Shown here one piece after another: positions 55,183 through 63,540 of a stretch of DNA of 64,000 bases (within the stretch, counting starts at the first letter, position 1; each line of letters opens with the position of its first letter). Source of the DNA: Polaribacter sp. (GTDB lineage Bacteria > Bacteroidota > Bacteroidia > Flavobacteriales > Flavobacteriaceae); NCBI GenBank assembly GCA_029238315.1, contig JAQWGI010000016.1, forward strand, positions 1-64,000. The letters are read 5' to 3'. The translations under genes were made by a program, and so were the position numbers. Under the pieces are notes generated by a model, which made no database searches, was not told the origin of the DNA, and was given only the letters and a program-made list of their open reading frames with translations.

Positions 55183-56426
55183 AACTTTCTATCCGGATGA
55201 AATGGATTCAAATCTAAACTGGTCTTTTTCTCAGAAATAATCTCAGAAACCAATTTTCCCGTTGCGGGTCCTAAACTCCAACCCATCATTGCATGACCCG
55301 TTGCAATTGTTAAATTATTACACTTTAAAGATTTACCAATAAACGGCAAACCGTCTGGCGAACATGGTCTTAATCCACATTGAGCATCATTTTTTTCAGC
55401 TTCAGAAACTTTTAACCCTTTATAAAAACTTTCTCCTGCTTTTGCAATTGCATTCACACGCACTGGATTTATATCATGATTTATGCCTCCTATTTCCATC
55501 GTTCCTGCAAATCTTGTAAAACCATTCATGGGTGTTACAGCAACCTTTGCCTCTAATAAAATAGTTGGAATTGTAATTCCTGTTTCTTTTTTTAAGTTTA
55601 TTCGATATCCTTTTCCAGCCTGAATTAATAGTTTTAAACCTAACTTTTTAGATAATAACGGACTCCAACTTCCTGCTGCTAACACAACTTGATCCACAAC
55701 AATTTCTCTTTTGTTTGTAATAAGTTTTGAAATTATTTTATTAGATATCTCAAGATCTTCCACTTCTTCTTTTGCTAAAATTTTAACGCCTAATTTTTTC
55801 AACTGCGCTAACATTTTTGGCATAAAATCTGAAGGGGTTGTATGAGCGTCACAATCATAAAAAACACCCCCTTTAACATCAAGATTGGCATTTGGTTCTC
55901 TTTTTTTTATCTCTTCTTTGGTTAACATTTCTGCATTTAAACCAGCTTCAATTAATCGTTGACCAACTTTCCATTCTGCTTCTCCAGCTTTATCAGTTTT
56001 ATATGCCATTAATAAACCTTTACGCTCATAATGAAAGTCAAATTCTTTTGAAGCTTTTAAATCGTCATACAAATCTCTACTCAATAAATTGATGTCTCTT
56101 ATGACAGAAATTGAGCTTTCTACTTTTTTTGCATTTGCAGATTTTTTAAATGCTAAAGACCATTTTAAAAACTCAGCATCCAATCTTGGTTTTACATAAA
56201 ACGGACTCTCAGAATTAAACATCCATTTAATTCCTTTTGTAATGATTCCTGGAGCCGCTAAAGATATTATATGACTTGGCGTTAAATATCCAGCATTTAC
56301 AAAAGAAGCACCGCTTGTAAAATCAGACTTATCAATTACAGTAACTTCGTGCCCTTCTTTTTGCAAATAATAGGCAGAACATAAACCAATAATTCCACCA
56401 CCAATAATGACTATTTTTTTTGACAT
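55179..56426 (-). CDS. FAD-dependent D-amino-acid (D-hydroxyproline) oxidoreductase
   Basis: Flavoprotein of 415 residues of the DAO family: IVIIGGGIIGLCSAYYLQKEGHEVTVIDK at the N-terminus, FTSGASFVNAGYLTPSH, and C-terminal CGLRPCSPDGLPFIGKS...ATGHAMMGWSLGPATG. In the hydroxyproline pathway the cis-4-hydroxy-D-proline made by the epimerase is oxidised to 1-pyrroline-4-hydroxy-2-carboxylate. The gene's place next to the epimerase supports that role. It is the last gene of the cluster and lies beyond a pseudogene. Confidence 0.88.
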   Translation of the reverse strand: MSKKIVIIGGGIIGLCSAYYLQKEGHEVTVIDKSDFTSGASFVNAGYLTPSHIISLAAPGIITKGIKWMFNSESPFYVKPRLDAEFLKWSLAFKKSANAKKVESSISVIRDINLLSRDLYDDLKASKEFDFHYERKGLLMAYKTDKAGEAEWKVGQRLIEAGLNAEMLTKEEIKKREPNANLDVKGGVFYDCDAHTTPSDFMPKMLAQLKKLGVKILAKEEVEDLEISNKIISKLITNKREIVVDQVVLAAGSWSPLLSKKLGLKLLIQAGKGYRINLKKETGITIPTILLEAKVAVTPMNGFTRFAGTMEIGGINHDINPVRVNAIAKAGESFYKGLKVSEAEKNDAQCGLRPCSPDGLPFIGKSLKCNNLTIATGHAMMGWSLGPATGKLVSEIISEKKTSLDLNPFHPDRKF

Positions 56427-56439
56427 TTTACATGTTAAT

Positions 56440-56694
56440 TTAAACGTTGTCTACTGTGATAATTCTAAATGTGTTTGAGTTCACAGTAATTTTAATTTTA
56501 TACTGATTGTTTGTGACGTAAAAATTCTTTCCCTTTTTCTCAAAAAACTTTACATCCGTTTCTTTCAGTACTTTTTCAATCAAAGTTTCACTTTCTTTTC
56601 TCGAAAAATTTACTTCTAACTTTTTATTAATTCGATTGTAAACAAACTACATACAACAATGTCTTTTTAGAATTTTTGCTTTGTTTTCTTTCAT
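56440..56694 (-). pseudogene. DUF3781 protein gene with an in-frame stop
   Basis: An 85-codon frame, absent from the ORF track, reads MKENKAKILKRHCCM, stop, FVYNRINKKLEVNFSRKESE and continues with KFFEKKGKNFYVTNNQYKIK to ITVNSNTFRIITVDNV. This matches the DUF3781 pattern closely (recognition by eye). The only fault is TAG at 56647-56649, where family members have a sense codon in a C-Y-x-E-L-V-Y type stretch. It sits between the epimerase and FAD oxidase genes and fills most of their 346-base gap. Confidence 0.75.
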
Positions 56695-56719
56695 TTTTTT
56701 TTAAAATTTATGAGATTCT

Positions 56720-56753
56720 GAATACTGAAATAAATTCAGCACACGCAAGTTCA
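56720..56753. repeat. Stem-loop element, GAACTTG/TGAAATAAATTCA type
   Basis: Contains CTGAAATAAATTCAGC and CAAGTTCAG. It shares both blocks with 62265-62299, at the other end of the hydroxyproline cluster. The reverse complement contains CTGAACTTG, as in the 51257 element. Confidence 0.65.
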
Positions 56754-56772
56754 GAATAATTTAATTCTAAAA

Positions 56773-57783
56773 TTAAATTACCTGAAATCCATGTGCGTAC
56801 GGATCCTCTTCATCATCAATTACTATCGTATTATAACCATATACTTTTGCCCAACCTTGAATACTCGGAATAATTGCAGGTTTTCCGTTTAACATAGTTT
56901 CTTCTTCTACGCAACCAATAAATTTACTTCCTATAAAACTTTCGTGGATAAATTGTTCTCCTAATTTCAACTTTCCTTTTGCATGTAATTGTGCAATTCT
57001 GGCAGAAGTTCCTGTTCCGCACGGACTTCTATCAATGGCTTTATCGCCATAAAAAACGGCATTTCTTCCAGATGATGTTGGGTCAATCGGATTTCCAGTC
57101 CACAATAAATGTGTTACATCTTTAATCGTTTCATTTTCTGGATGGATAAATTGATTTTGATATTTCTCATTGATTCTATCTCGAACAACTTGCGAATATT
57201 GAATGATTTTTGATGCTGTAAAATCGTGAATTCCAGAAAAGTTTTTCTGAGGGTCTACAATCGCATAGTAATTTCCACCATAAGCTACATCAAAAGTAAT
57301 TTCTCCTAATTCTGGACAATCAATCTTTAAACCTTCTGCTGCCAAATAACTTTTTACATTGGTTAATTTTACCCAATCAACTTTCTTTCCAGTTTGACCG
57401 TATTCAATTTGAACCAAACCAGCTGGCGCTTCCATTTTTATTTTTCCAGGAATTTTAGGTGTAATCAAACCTTCTTCAATGGCGATGGTAATCGTACCAA
57501 TTGTTCCATGTCCGCACATTGGTAAACAACCAGAAGTTTCTATAAATAAGATTGCAAAATCGTTTTTTGGATTGTGTGGCGGAAACAAAATACTACCACT
57601 CATCATATCATGACCACGAGGTTCAAACATCAACCCTTTTCGAATCCAATCATATTCTTTTAAAAAATGTTGGCGTTTTTCACTCATTGTTTTCCCAACT
57701 AAATTGGGGCCACCTTCGGTAATTACTCTTACAGGGTTTCCGCAAGTATGCGCATCAATACATTTAAAAACTGTTTTACTCAT
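56773..57783 (-). CDS. 4-hydroxyproline 2-epimerase (proline racemase family)
   Basis: Protein of 336 residues from MSKTVFKCIDAHTCGNPVRV; the start lies in an ATGAGTAA overlap with the upstream stop, which is why I prefer it to the ORF-track start. Both catalytic Cys are present: SGCLPMCGHGTIGT and DRSPCGTGTSAR. Cys rather than Thr at the second site indicates a racemase/epimerase, not a dehydratase. Context with the DapA-type deaminase and semialdehyde dehydrogenase indicates conversion of trans-4-hydroxy-L-proline to cis-4-hydroxy-D-proline. Confidence 0.93.
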   Translation of the reverse strand: MSKTVFKCIDAHTCGNPVRVITEGGPNLVGKTMSEKRQHFLKEYDWIRKGLMFEPRGHDMMSGSILFPPHNPKNDFAILFIETSGCLPMCGHGTIGTITIAIEEGLITPKIPGKIKMEAPAGLVQIEYGQTGKKVDWVKLTNVKSYLAAEGLKIDCPELGEITFDVAYGGNYYAIVDPQKNFSGIHDFTASKIIQYSQVVRDRINEKYQNQFIHPENETIKDVTHLLWTGNPIDPTSSGRNAVFYGDKAIDRSPCGTGTSARIAQLHAKGKLKLGEQFIHESFIGSKFIGCVEEETMLNGKPAIIPSIQGWAKVYGYNTIVIDDEEDPYAHGFQVI

Positions 57784-59497
57784 TTTTATTTTTTTCAATG
57801 TAATTTTCTATTCTTGATTCTAAAATTGATAATGTTACAGTTCCTTCTGCTAAAATTACTTCGTGAAACTTTCTAATGTCAAATTTATCTCCTAATGCTG
57901 TTTCTGCTTTTACTCGCATTTCACGGATTTTTATTTCACCCATTTTGTATGACAATGCTTGTCCTGGCCATGAAATATAACGATCTGTTTCTGTGTTAAC
58001 TTCATGCATTGACAAGGCAGTATTTGACGCCATGTAATCAATCATTTGTTGACGTGTCCAACCTTTTGCGTGCACTCCAGTATCAACAACCAATCTACAA
58101 GCACGCCACATTTCATAGGTTAATTGTCCAAATTTTTCATACGGAGTTGTGTAAATATTCATTTCTTCAACTAAGTATTCTGAGTACAATCCCCAACCTT
58201 CTCCAAAAGCAGACAAGTATAAATTTCTTCGAAATCTAGGAATCGTTTTTGGTAACTCGTTATTCAAAGACATTTGTAAATGATGACCAGGAACGGCCTC
58301 ATGCGCGGTTAAAGCCGGAATTGTATACAATGTTCTGCTTGGTAAATTATAGGTATTTACCCAATAAAAACCTGCAGTTGTTTCACTTCTAGACCCAGAA
58401 TATCTTCCACCAGTATAATTGGGTGCAATTGCAGCCGGAACAGGAACAACTCCATATGGTTTTCTTGGCAATGTGATAAAATATTTAGGCAATTCGGCAT
58501 CAATTCTTTTTGCAATATCTCTTGCAAACATTAATAACTCTTTAGGCGTTTTTGCATAGAATTGCTTATCTGTTCTTAAGAATTTTAAGAAATCTGAAAA
58601 ACTTCCTTTAAAACCCAAGTCTTTAATGATTTGTTGCATTTCAGATTTGATTCTTGCCACTTCTTTCAATCCGATTTGATGAATATCGTCTGCTGTGTAT
58701 TTTGTACTTGTTGTATAGAAATTGATTCTATTTTGATAAAATTCTTTTCCGTTTGGCGTTGTACTTACACCTAAACCTTTTCTTGTATTCGGAAAATATT
58801 CTTCCTCAAAAAATGTCCTAATTTTTTTATACTCGTCAATTGCATTTTTTTGAACACTAACTTTAGCAACTTTAATTATAGAGTCTTTTAATGCTAATGA
58901 AAGTGAAGAAGGCAATTTTAAAAATGGTTTGTAAAACTCACTTTTTGTTACATCTGTAACAATATGTTTATTGTAGGTGTTTTCATATTTGTAGAAAACT
59001 GCTTTTGGTTGAGAAACACCTTCTTTTACTCCTGCTCTTAATAAATTTAAATTATAAGCTACGCGTTGTGGTAATTTTTCTAACTGATTTAAATAATCGA
59101 TAAGTTTCTTTTTAGTATTAAAGTTCCGATTTGCTATTCTACTTAAGTTCAAATGAAAAGCAGATTCGTTTGTAATCGGATTTAAATACATTTTATAAGT
59201 ATGTTGATCAATTTTATCTTGCAACACAAACTTTAATAATTCGGCTGAAATTTTATCTGTTTCTGATAAATCTTCTAAAGAAACCAACTCTAATTTTTCT
59301 TTTAAGTTTATTGCAAAATTAGATTCTGCTTGATAATATTTAATGGTGTTTTCTACAGAACCGTTTATATCAAACTCATGAACTCTGAATTTTTCATATT
59401 CAGCAATAATAGATTTTAAATCAGTATCTGTTGCTTCATTTTTACAAGACGAAAAACTTATTAAAAGTATCAGTCCAAAAAGTTTGATTATTCTCAT
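57776..59497 (-). CDS. DUF885 family peptidase-like lipoprotein
   Basis: Lipoprotein of 573 residues (lipobox ISFSSC at about 18). The DUF885 signature TAHEAVPGHHLQMSLN is a zinc-peptidase-like HExxxxHH stretch. GEGWGLYSEYLVEEM and the GRYSGSRSETTAGFYWVNTYNLPSR block are also family-typical. It is embedded in the hydroxyproline cluster, overlapping the epimerase gene by eight bases, so it may release hydroxyproline-containing peptides; this is inference. Confidence 0.88.
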   Translation of the reverse strand: MRIIKLFGLILLISFSSCKNEATDTDLKSIIAEYEKFRVHEFDINGSVENTIKYYQAESNFAINLKEKLELVSLEDLSETDKISAELLKFVLQDKIDQHTYKMYLNPITNESAFHLNLSRIANRNFNTKKKLIDYLNQLEKLPQRVAYNLNLLRAGVKEGVSQPKAVFYKYENTYNKHIVTDVTKSEFYKPFLKLPSSLSLALKDSIIKVAKVSVQKNAIDEYKKIRTFFEEEYFPNTRKGLGVSTTPNGKEFYQNRINFYTTSTKYTADDIHQIGLKEVARIKSEMQQIIKDLGFKGSFSDFLKFLRTDKQFYAKTPKELLMFARDIAKRIDAELPKYFITLPRKPYGVVPVPAAIAPNYTGGRYSGSRSETTAGFYWVNTYNLPSRTLYTIPALTAHEAVPGHHLQMSLNNELPKTIPRFRRNLYLSAFGEGWGLYSEYLVEEMNIYTTPYEKFGQLTYEMWRACRLVVDTGVHAKGWTRQQMIDYMASNTALSMHEVNTETDRYISWPGQALSYKMGEIKIREMRVKAETALGDKFDIRKFHEVILAEGTVTLSILESRIENYIEKNKNE

Positions 59498-59501
59498 AAT
59501 T

Positions 59502-61085
59502 TTAAATTTTATCAGTAGTTTTTATACCGTTTACATTTCTTAAAATCTGTAATGGATTTTCATCTTTTAATTCGTTTGGCAATAAATTATTTGGCCAAGA
59601 TTGAAAACTAAAAGGTCTTACCCAACGTTTGATAGAATCTACGCCAACAGCTGTAAATCTTGAATCTGTTGATGCAGGATACGGTCCACCGTGTTGCATC
59701 GAAGGACACACTTCTACACCAGTTGGAACGCCATTAAAAATAATTCTTCCAACTCTATTTTGTAATGCAGATACAATTCCACAATTTACAGAAAGTTCAT
59801 TTTCTGTTCCGATAATTGTTCCTGTTAATTGTCCTTCTAATTGTGTTAGAATTTGTTCTAGTTGTTTTACATTTTCACATTCGACCACTAAAGAAAAAGG
59901 CCCAAAAACTTCTTGGTGTAAAGTCGGGTTTGCTAAAAATGTAGTGCCATCAACTTTAGAAACTACTTGACGACCATAATTACTTTTAGAATCACCAGAA
60001 AAATCTGCCAACACTTCAATTCCGTCTTGAGAAATCACTTTTGATTTATTGCTATTATAAGCACCAACAATATTTGGATGCAACATACAACTTGGTTCCA
60101 CTTTCACAATTTCTTCGGCCAACGTTTGTGTAAACTCGGTCAATCCATCACTTTTTATAGCTAACAACAACCCCGGATTTGTACAAAACTGTCCAGATCC
60201 TAAAGTAATAGAACCTGCATAGGTTTTTGCCCAATCTGTCGCTTTTTCTTTTAAAGCTTCCGGTAAAATGACCACTGGATTTATACTTCCCATTTCTGCG
60301 AAAACCGGAATTGGCTCTTCTCGTTGTGCCGCTAAATCAAACAATGCTCTTCCACCTCGAATACTTCCTGTAAATCCAACTCCTTTTACTAGCGGATGTT
60401 TCACTAATTCTTGCCCAACTTCTATTCCGCTTGAATTTAAATTAGAAAAAACACCATTTGGCATTCCTGTTTTTTCTACTGCTTTTATAATTGCGGATGC
60501 AACTAATTCTCCAGTTCCTGCGTGCATCGGATGTGATTTTACAATTACTGGACAACCTGAAGCTAAAGCTGCTGCAGAATCTCCTCCTGCAGTTGAAAAT
60601 GCTAACGGAAAATTAGAGGCTCCAAAAACAACAATGGGTCCTAAAGGAACATTCATTTTTCGTAAATCTACTTTTGCCATTGGTTGTCTTTCTGGTTGTG
60701 CAGTATCAATTGTTGCATCAACCCAAGAACCATTCTCTATATGCGCCGCAAATGCTCGTAATTGACCAACTGTCCTTCCTCTTTCACCCATTGCTCTTCC
60801 TTGAGGCAAGCCAGATTCTGACATATATACCTCAATTAAAGCATCACCTAAGTTTTCAATTTCTTCTGCAATTGCTTTTAAAAAAACTGCTTTTTTTGCT
60901 CCAGAAACTAATTTGTAAGTTTTAAAAGCTTCGGTTGCTAATTGTGCTGCAACATTAATTTCTGCTGAAGTTGCCTCAGTAAAAACATTTGTATTTTTTG
61001 TGTTTATTTGCGGATTAAACGTTGTATAAGTTTTGTTTCCGTTGGCAGAAAGTTGATTTCCGATATAATTTTTTCCTGTAAGCAT
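59502..61085 (-). CDS. Alpha-ketoglutarate semialdehyde dehydrogenase
   Basis: Aldehyde dehydrogenase of 527 residues. The NADP site FGASNFPLAFSTAGGDSAAALASGCPVIVK, catalytic Glu in PVFAEMGSINPVV and catalytic Cys in LGSGQFCTNPGLL match the 2,5-dioxovalerate dehydrogenase subgroup. It oxidises alpha-ketoglutarate semialdehyde to alpha-ketoglutarate, the last step of hydroxyproline degradation. Four bases separate its stop side from the DUF885 gene. Confidence 0.92.
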   Translation of the reverse strand: MLTGKNYIGNQLSANGNKTYTTFNPQINTKNTNVFTEATSAEINVAAQLATEAFKTYKLVSGAKKAVFLKAIAEEIENLGDALIEVYMSESGLPQGRAMGERGRTVGQLRAFAAHIENGSWVDATIDTAQPERQPMAKVDLRKMNVPLGPIVVFGASNFPLAFSTAGGDSAAALASGCPVIVKSHPMHAGTGELVASAIIKAVEKTGMPNGVFSNLNSSGIEVGQELVKHPLVKGVGFTGSIRGGRALFDLAAQREEPIPVFAEMGSINPVVILPEALKEKATDWAKTYAGSITLGSGQFCTNPGLLLAIKSDGLTEFTQTLAEEIVKVEPSCMLHPNIVGAYNSNKSKVISQDGIEVLADFSGDSKSNYGRQVVSKVDGTTFLANPTLHQEVFGPFSLVVECENVKQLEQILTQLEGQLTGTIIGTENELSVNCGIVSALQNRVGRIIFNGVPTGVEVCPSMQHGGPYPASTDSRFTAVGVDSIKRWVRPFSFQSWPNNLLPNELKDENPLQILRNVNGIKTTDKI

Positions 61086-61161
61086 CTTTACTTATTTTTT
61101 TATAATGTTTTTTTCAAATTTACTGTTTTGTAAGCTAGTTTTTTTTAATTATTTAAAAAGC

Positions 61162-62118
61162 TTAACCTATCAAGTCCAAGGCTTCAAGTCTTTCTTTTGC
61201 CAAAATATATCTTGTACGTACATCATCAATTTGCTGTTGAGTTAATTTCTTACCAAAGGTGCGCAGTCCTCCAGCAACATCATTATGATGAATTCCCATA
61301 GCAAGCTTCAAATATTCCATAAGCAGCGGCTGAGCATCCAGATACGATAAGGAATTTAAAGCCTGAGAAATTTTGTTTGCTTTTGCCCATTCTCCATTTA
61401 AAACATACTCCTGCATCGTAACACTTGCTTTCGGAAAGATACAACCTACCCCCGTAATTCCACCACATGCTCCAGCGAGTCCTGCATGTACAGTTACTGT
61501 GTCTACTCCTGCCAAAATTTTTAAATCTTTGTTCTCTAACATCAGAGTTTCAATTATTGAAACATCAATAGTTGATATTTTAAGAGCAGTTACCTTAGGT
61601 AGCACAGAAAGTCTTTTAAGAAGGTCTGTTGAGAGCGCATGATAACCGGCTGCATCAGGGTTGTTATAAGGCATAATTGTTACACCTACATCTTTTGCAG
61701 TTGCTTCAGAAAGTGCATAATACTCATACATTTCTTTTTCAGAAGGAACCGCTTTCGTTTTTGGTGGCATGACCATGACAGTATCCACCCCAACTGTTGC
61801 AAGTCCTTCAACGATTTTAGCAAGTTCTTCCTTTGTTTCTGCTGCTGCTCCGCTTATCAACGGAACATTGTATTCTTTAGCTACCTCAGAAAGAGATTTA
61901 AGTAAAGAAAAACGCTGCTTGGTACTCAAGTAGCTATTCTCACCCAGGGTTCCAGAACCGACAAGTCCGCTCATGCTGCTTCCACCCTTTCCTTGAGCTT
62001 TTAAAATACTTGCAGCCTGTTTTTGTGTTGCATCAAAGTCAATTTCAAGAGCGCCTGATTTTGACTCTTTCAACCATGTAAACACGGCTGGCATAACACC
62101 ATTCCATTGTATACTCAT
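61162..62118 (-). CDS. DapA-family lyase, probable pyrroline-4-hydroxy-2-carboxylate deaminase
   Basis: Protein of 318 residues with a TIM-barrel of the dihydrodipicolinate synthase family. Tyr in IMPYNNPDAAGYH and Schiff-base Lys in VTALKISTIDVS are present, and GLVGSGTLGENSYLS is the substrate loop. In this cluster it would deaminate 1-pyrroline-4-hydroxy-2-carboxylate to alpha-ketoglutarate semialdehyde. Its base composition is richer in G+C than the neighbours (31 of 60 at 61441-61500 and 30 of 60 at 61741-61800 by hand count), suggesting recent acquisition. Confidence 0.88.
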   Translation of the reverse strand: MSIQWNGVMPAVFTWLKESKSGALEIDFDATQKQAASILKAQGKGGSSMSGLVGSGTLGENSYLSTKQRFSLLKSLSEVAKEYNVPLISGAAAETKEELAKIVEGLATVGVDTVMVMPPKTKAVPSEKEMYEYYALSEATAKDVGVTIMPYNNPDAAGYHALSTDLLKRLSVLPKVTALKISTIDVSIIETLMLENKDLKILAGVDTVTVHAGLAGACGGITGVGCIFPKASVTMQEYVLNGEWAKANKISQALNSLSYLDAQPLLMEYLKLAMGIHHNDVAGGLRTFGKKLTQQQIDDVRTRYILAKERLEALDLIG

Positions 62119-62264
62119 TATTGTTTTTTTTTACAAATTTAAGTTGGTTTTCTGTTTTTTGATTTTCAGATATTAACAACAACTAATACTTTATTAACCT
62201 TAATGATATTTTAATATTAATTTTAAAGTGAATATTAGCATATATTTGTATTAGAGTGATATTG

Positions 62265-62299
62265 AGACATTGAAATAAATTCAGCGTAAACAAGTTCAG
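62265..62299. repeat. Stem-loop element in the araC-type gene leader
   Basis: Contains TGAAATAAATTCAGC and CAAGTTCAG, as at 56720-56753. It ends six bases before the regulator's ATG, so it must be transcribed as part of the leader or overlap the promoter. Confidence 0.65.
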
Positions 62300-62304
62300 C
62301 AAAC

Positions 62305-63144
62305 ATGAAAATACTACCATTTAAAATTCCGAAATCGAAAGATGTTTCTTTAATTTATCAAGAAGATAAAGGAGAAATCTTGTACGACAAATTACATCAA
62401 CATGAAGAAATTCAGTTGTGTGCTATTGTAAAAGGTGAAGGAAGTTTGGTTGTTGGTGATTCTATAAACGAATACAAATCTGGCGATATTTTAATTATCG
62501 GAAGTAACGTTCCGCATGTTTTTAAAAGTGATGTTTCAAATTGTGATGCTACTTTTATGCAAACCTTATTTTTTACGAAAACTTCTTTTGGTGATGCGTT
62601 TTTTGAATTGGGAGATTTTAAAGAAACCCAACAAATATTTACGATTAGCGAATCTGGTGGAATTTTAACTTCTAATAAAAATGAGGTTTTCACTTTGTTT
62701 CAACAACTTAAAAAAGCATCGAATTTAAATCGGTTTATTTTGTTTTTAACCATCATTAGTGAATTGCTAAAAGCTGAAATAAAACCACTTTCTACATTTA
62801 TTTATCCAAAGAAATATTCTGATAACGAAGGAAAACGCATGAGTAATATTATGGAATTTACCATGAATAATTTTCAGAATGAAATTAGTTTAAAAGCTAT
62901 TGCAGCAATTTCTTTTATGACGCCAAATGCGTTTTGCAGGTATTTTAAACAACGAACCAATAAAACCTATTTTCAGTTTTTGATTGAAGTTAGAATTGAA
63001 AATGCGTGTAGATTGTTAAAGAATAAAGATGTTTTAATTACCGAAGTTTCTGAAAAATCGGGGTTTAAAAATATTTCTAATTTTAATAGAAAATTTAAAG
63101 AAAATAAAGGAATCACACCTTCTAAATTTAGAGCTTTGAATTAA
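62305..63144 (+). CDS. AraC family regulator of the hydroxyproline cluster
   Basis: Protein of 279 residues with an N-terminal cupin (HQHEEIQLCAIVKGEGSLVVGDSINEYKSGDILIIGSNVPHVF) and two C-terminal AraC helix-turn-helices (ISLKAIAAISFMTPNAFCRYFKQ and VSEKSGFKNISNFNRKFKE). It is divergent from the DapA-family gene with a 186-base gap, so it probably controls the cluster in response to hydroxyproline or an intermediate. The start lies directly after a palindromic element. Confidence 0.92.
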   Translation: MKILPFKIPKSKDVSLIYQEDKGEILYDKLHQHEEIQLCAIVKGEGSLVVGDSINEYKSGDILIIGSNVPHVFKSDVSNCDATFMQTLFFTKTSFGDAFFELGDFKETQQIFTISESGGILTSNKNEVFTLFQQLKKASNLNRFILFLTIISELLKAEIKPLSTFIYPKKYSDNEGKRMSNIMEFTMNNFQNEISLKAIAAISFMTPNAFCRYFKQRTNKTYFQFLIEVRIENACRLLKNKDVLITEVSEKSGFKNISNFNRKFKENKGITPSKFRALN

Positions 63145-63533
63145 AGATTTTCTAATTCGGCTTTTAATTTCTTGGTTAATTTATCAACCACAACTTGATA
63201 CGCATCTTTAATTAAATCGCAAACTTGCGCATCAGAAACATCTTGATTTACAATTACCGTATTCCAATGTTTTACGCTTACATATTTTGCATCTGGTTTT
63301 CTTCCTTGTTGAAATCCGCCCAAAATACTTTCGTTAGTTTCTCGTAATTCAATTGCTTTTTCTGGATCTAATTTTAGCACAATATTTTGCTCTCCTTTTT
63401 CCCAACGATCCAAAGGAACCATCATAAACATTTTATGCATTACTTTAAAAACCAAGGTTGTTTCATCAAACGGAAAATGTTCTGTTACTCTTTTTATGGC
63501 GATAGTAAAATCTCTGAGTTGTTCTATGTGCAT
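63141..63533 (-). CDS. MmcQ/YjbR family protein
   Basis: Protein of 130 residues of the MmcQ/YjbR (DUF419) family: HFPFDETTLVFKVMHKMFMMV, then KLDPEKAIELRETN and KYVSVKHWNTVIVNQDVSDAQVCDLI with the family WNTV stretch. The fold resembles a double-wing DNA-binding protein; function is not established. It overlaps the AraC-type gene tail-to-tail by four bases and lies seven bases from the hydrolase gene. Confidence 0.9.
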   Translation of the reverse strand: MHIEQLRDFTIAIKRVTEHFPFDETTLVFKVMHKMFMMVPLDRWEKGEQNIVLKLDPEKAIELRETNESILGGFQQGRKPDAKYVSVKHWNTVIVNQDVSDAQVCDLIKDAYQVVVDKLTKKLKAELENL

Positions 63534-63540
63534 AAAAAAA

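Noticed and set aside
60268-60765. 165-residue plus-strand ORF
   Set aside because: Shadow of the aldehyde dehydrogenase gene, which has complete catalytic motifs on the other strand.
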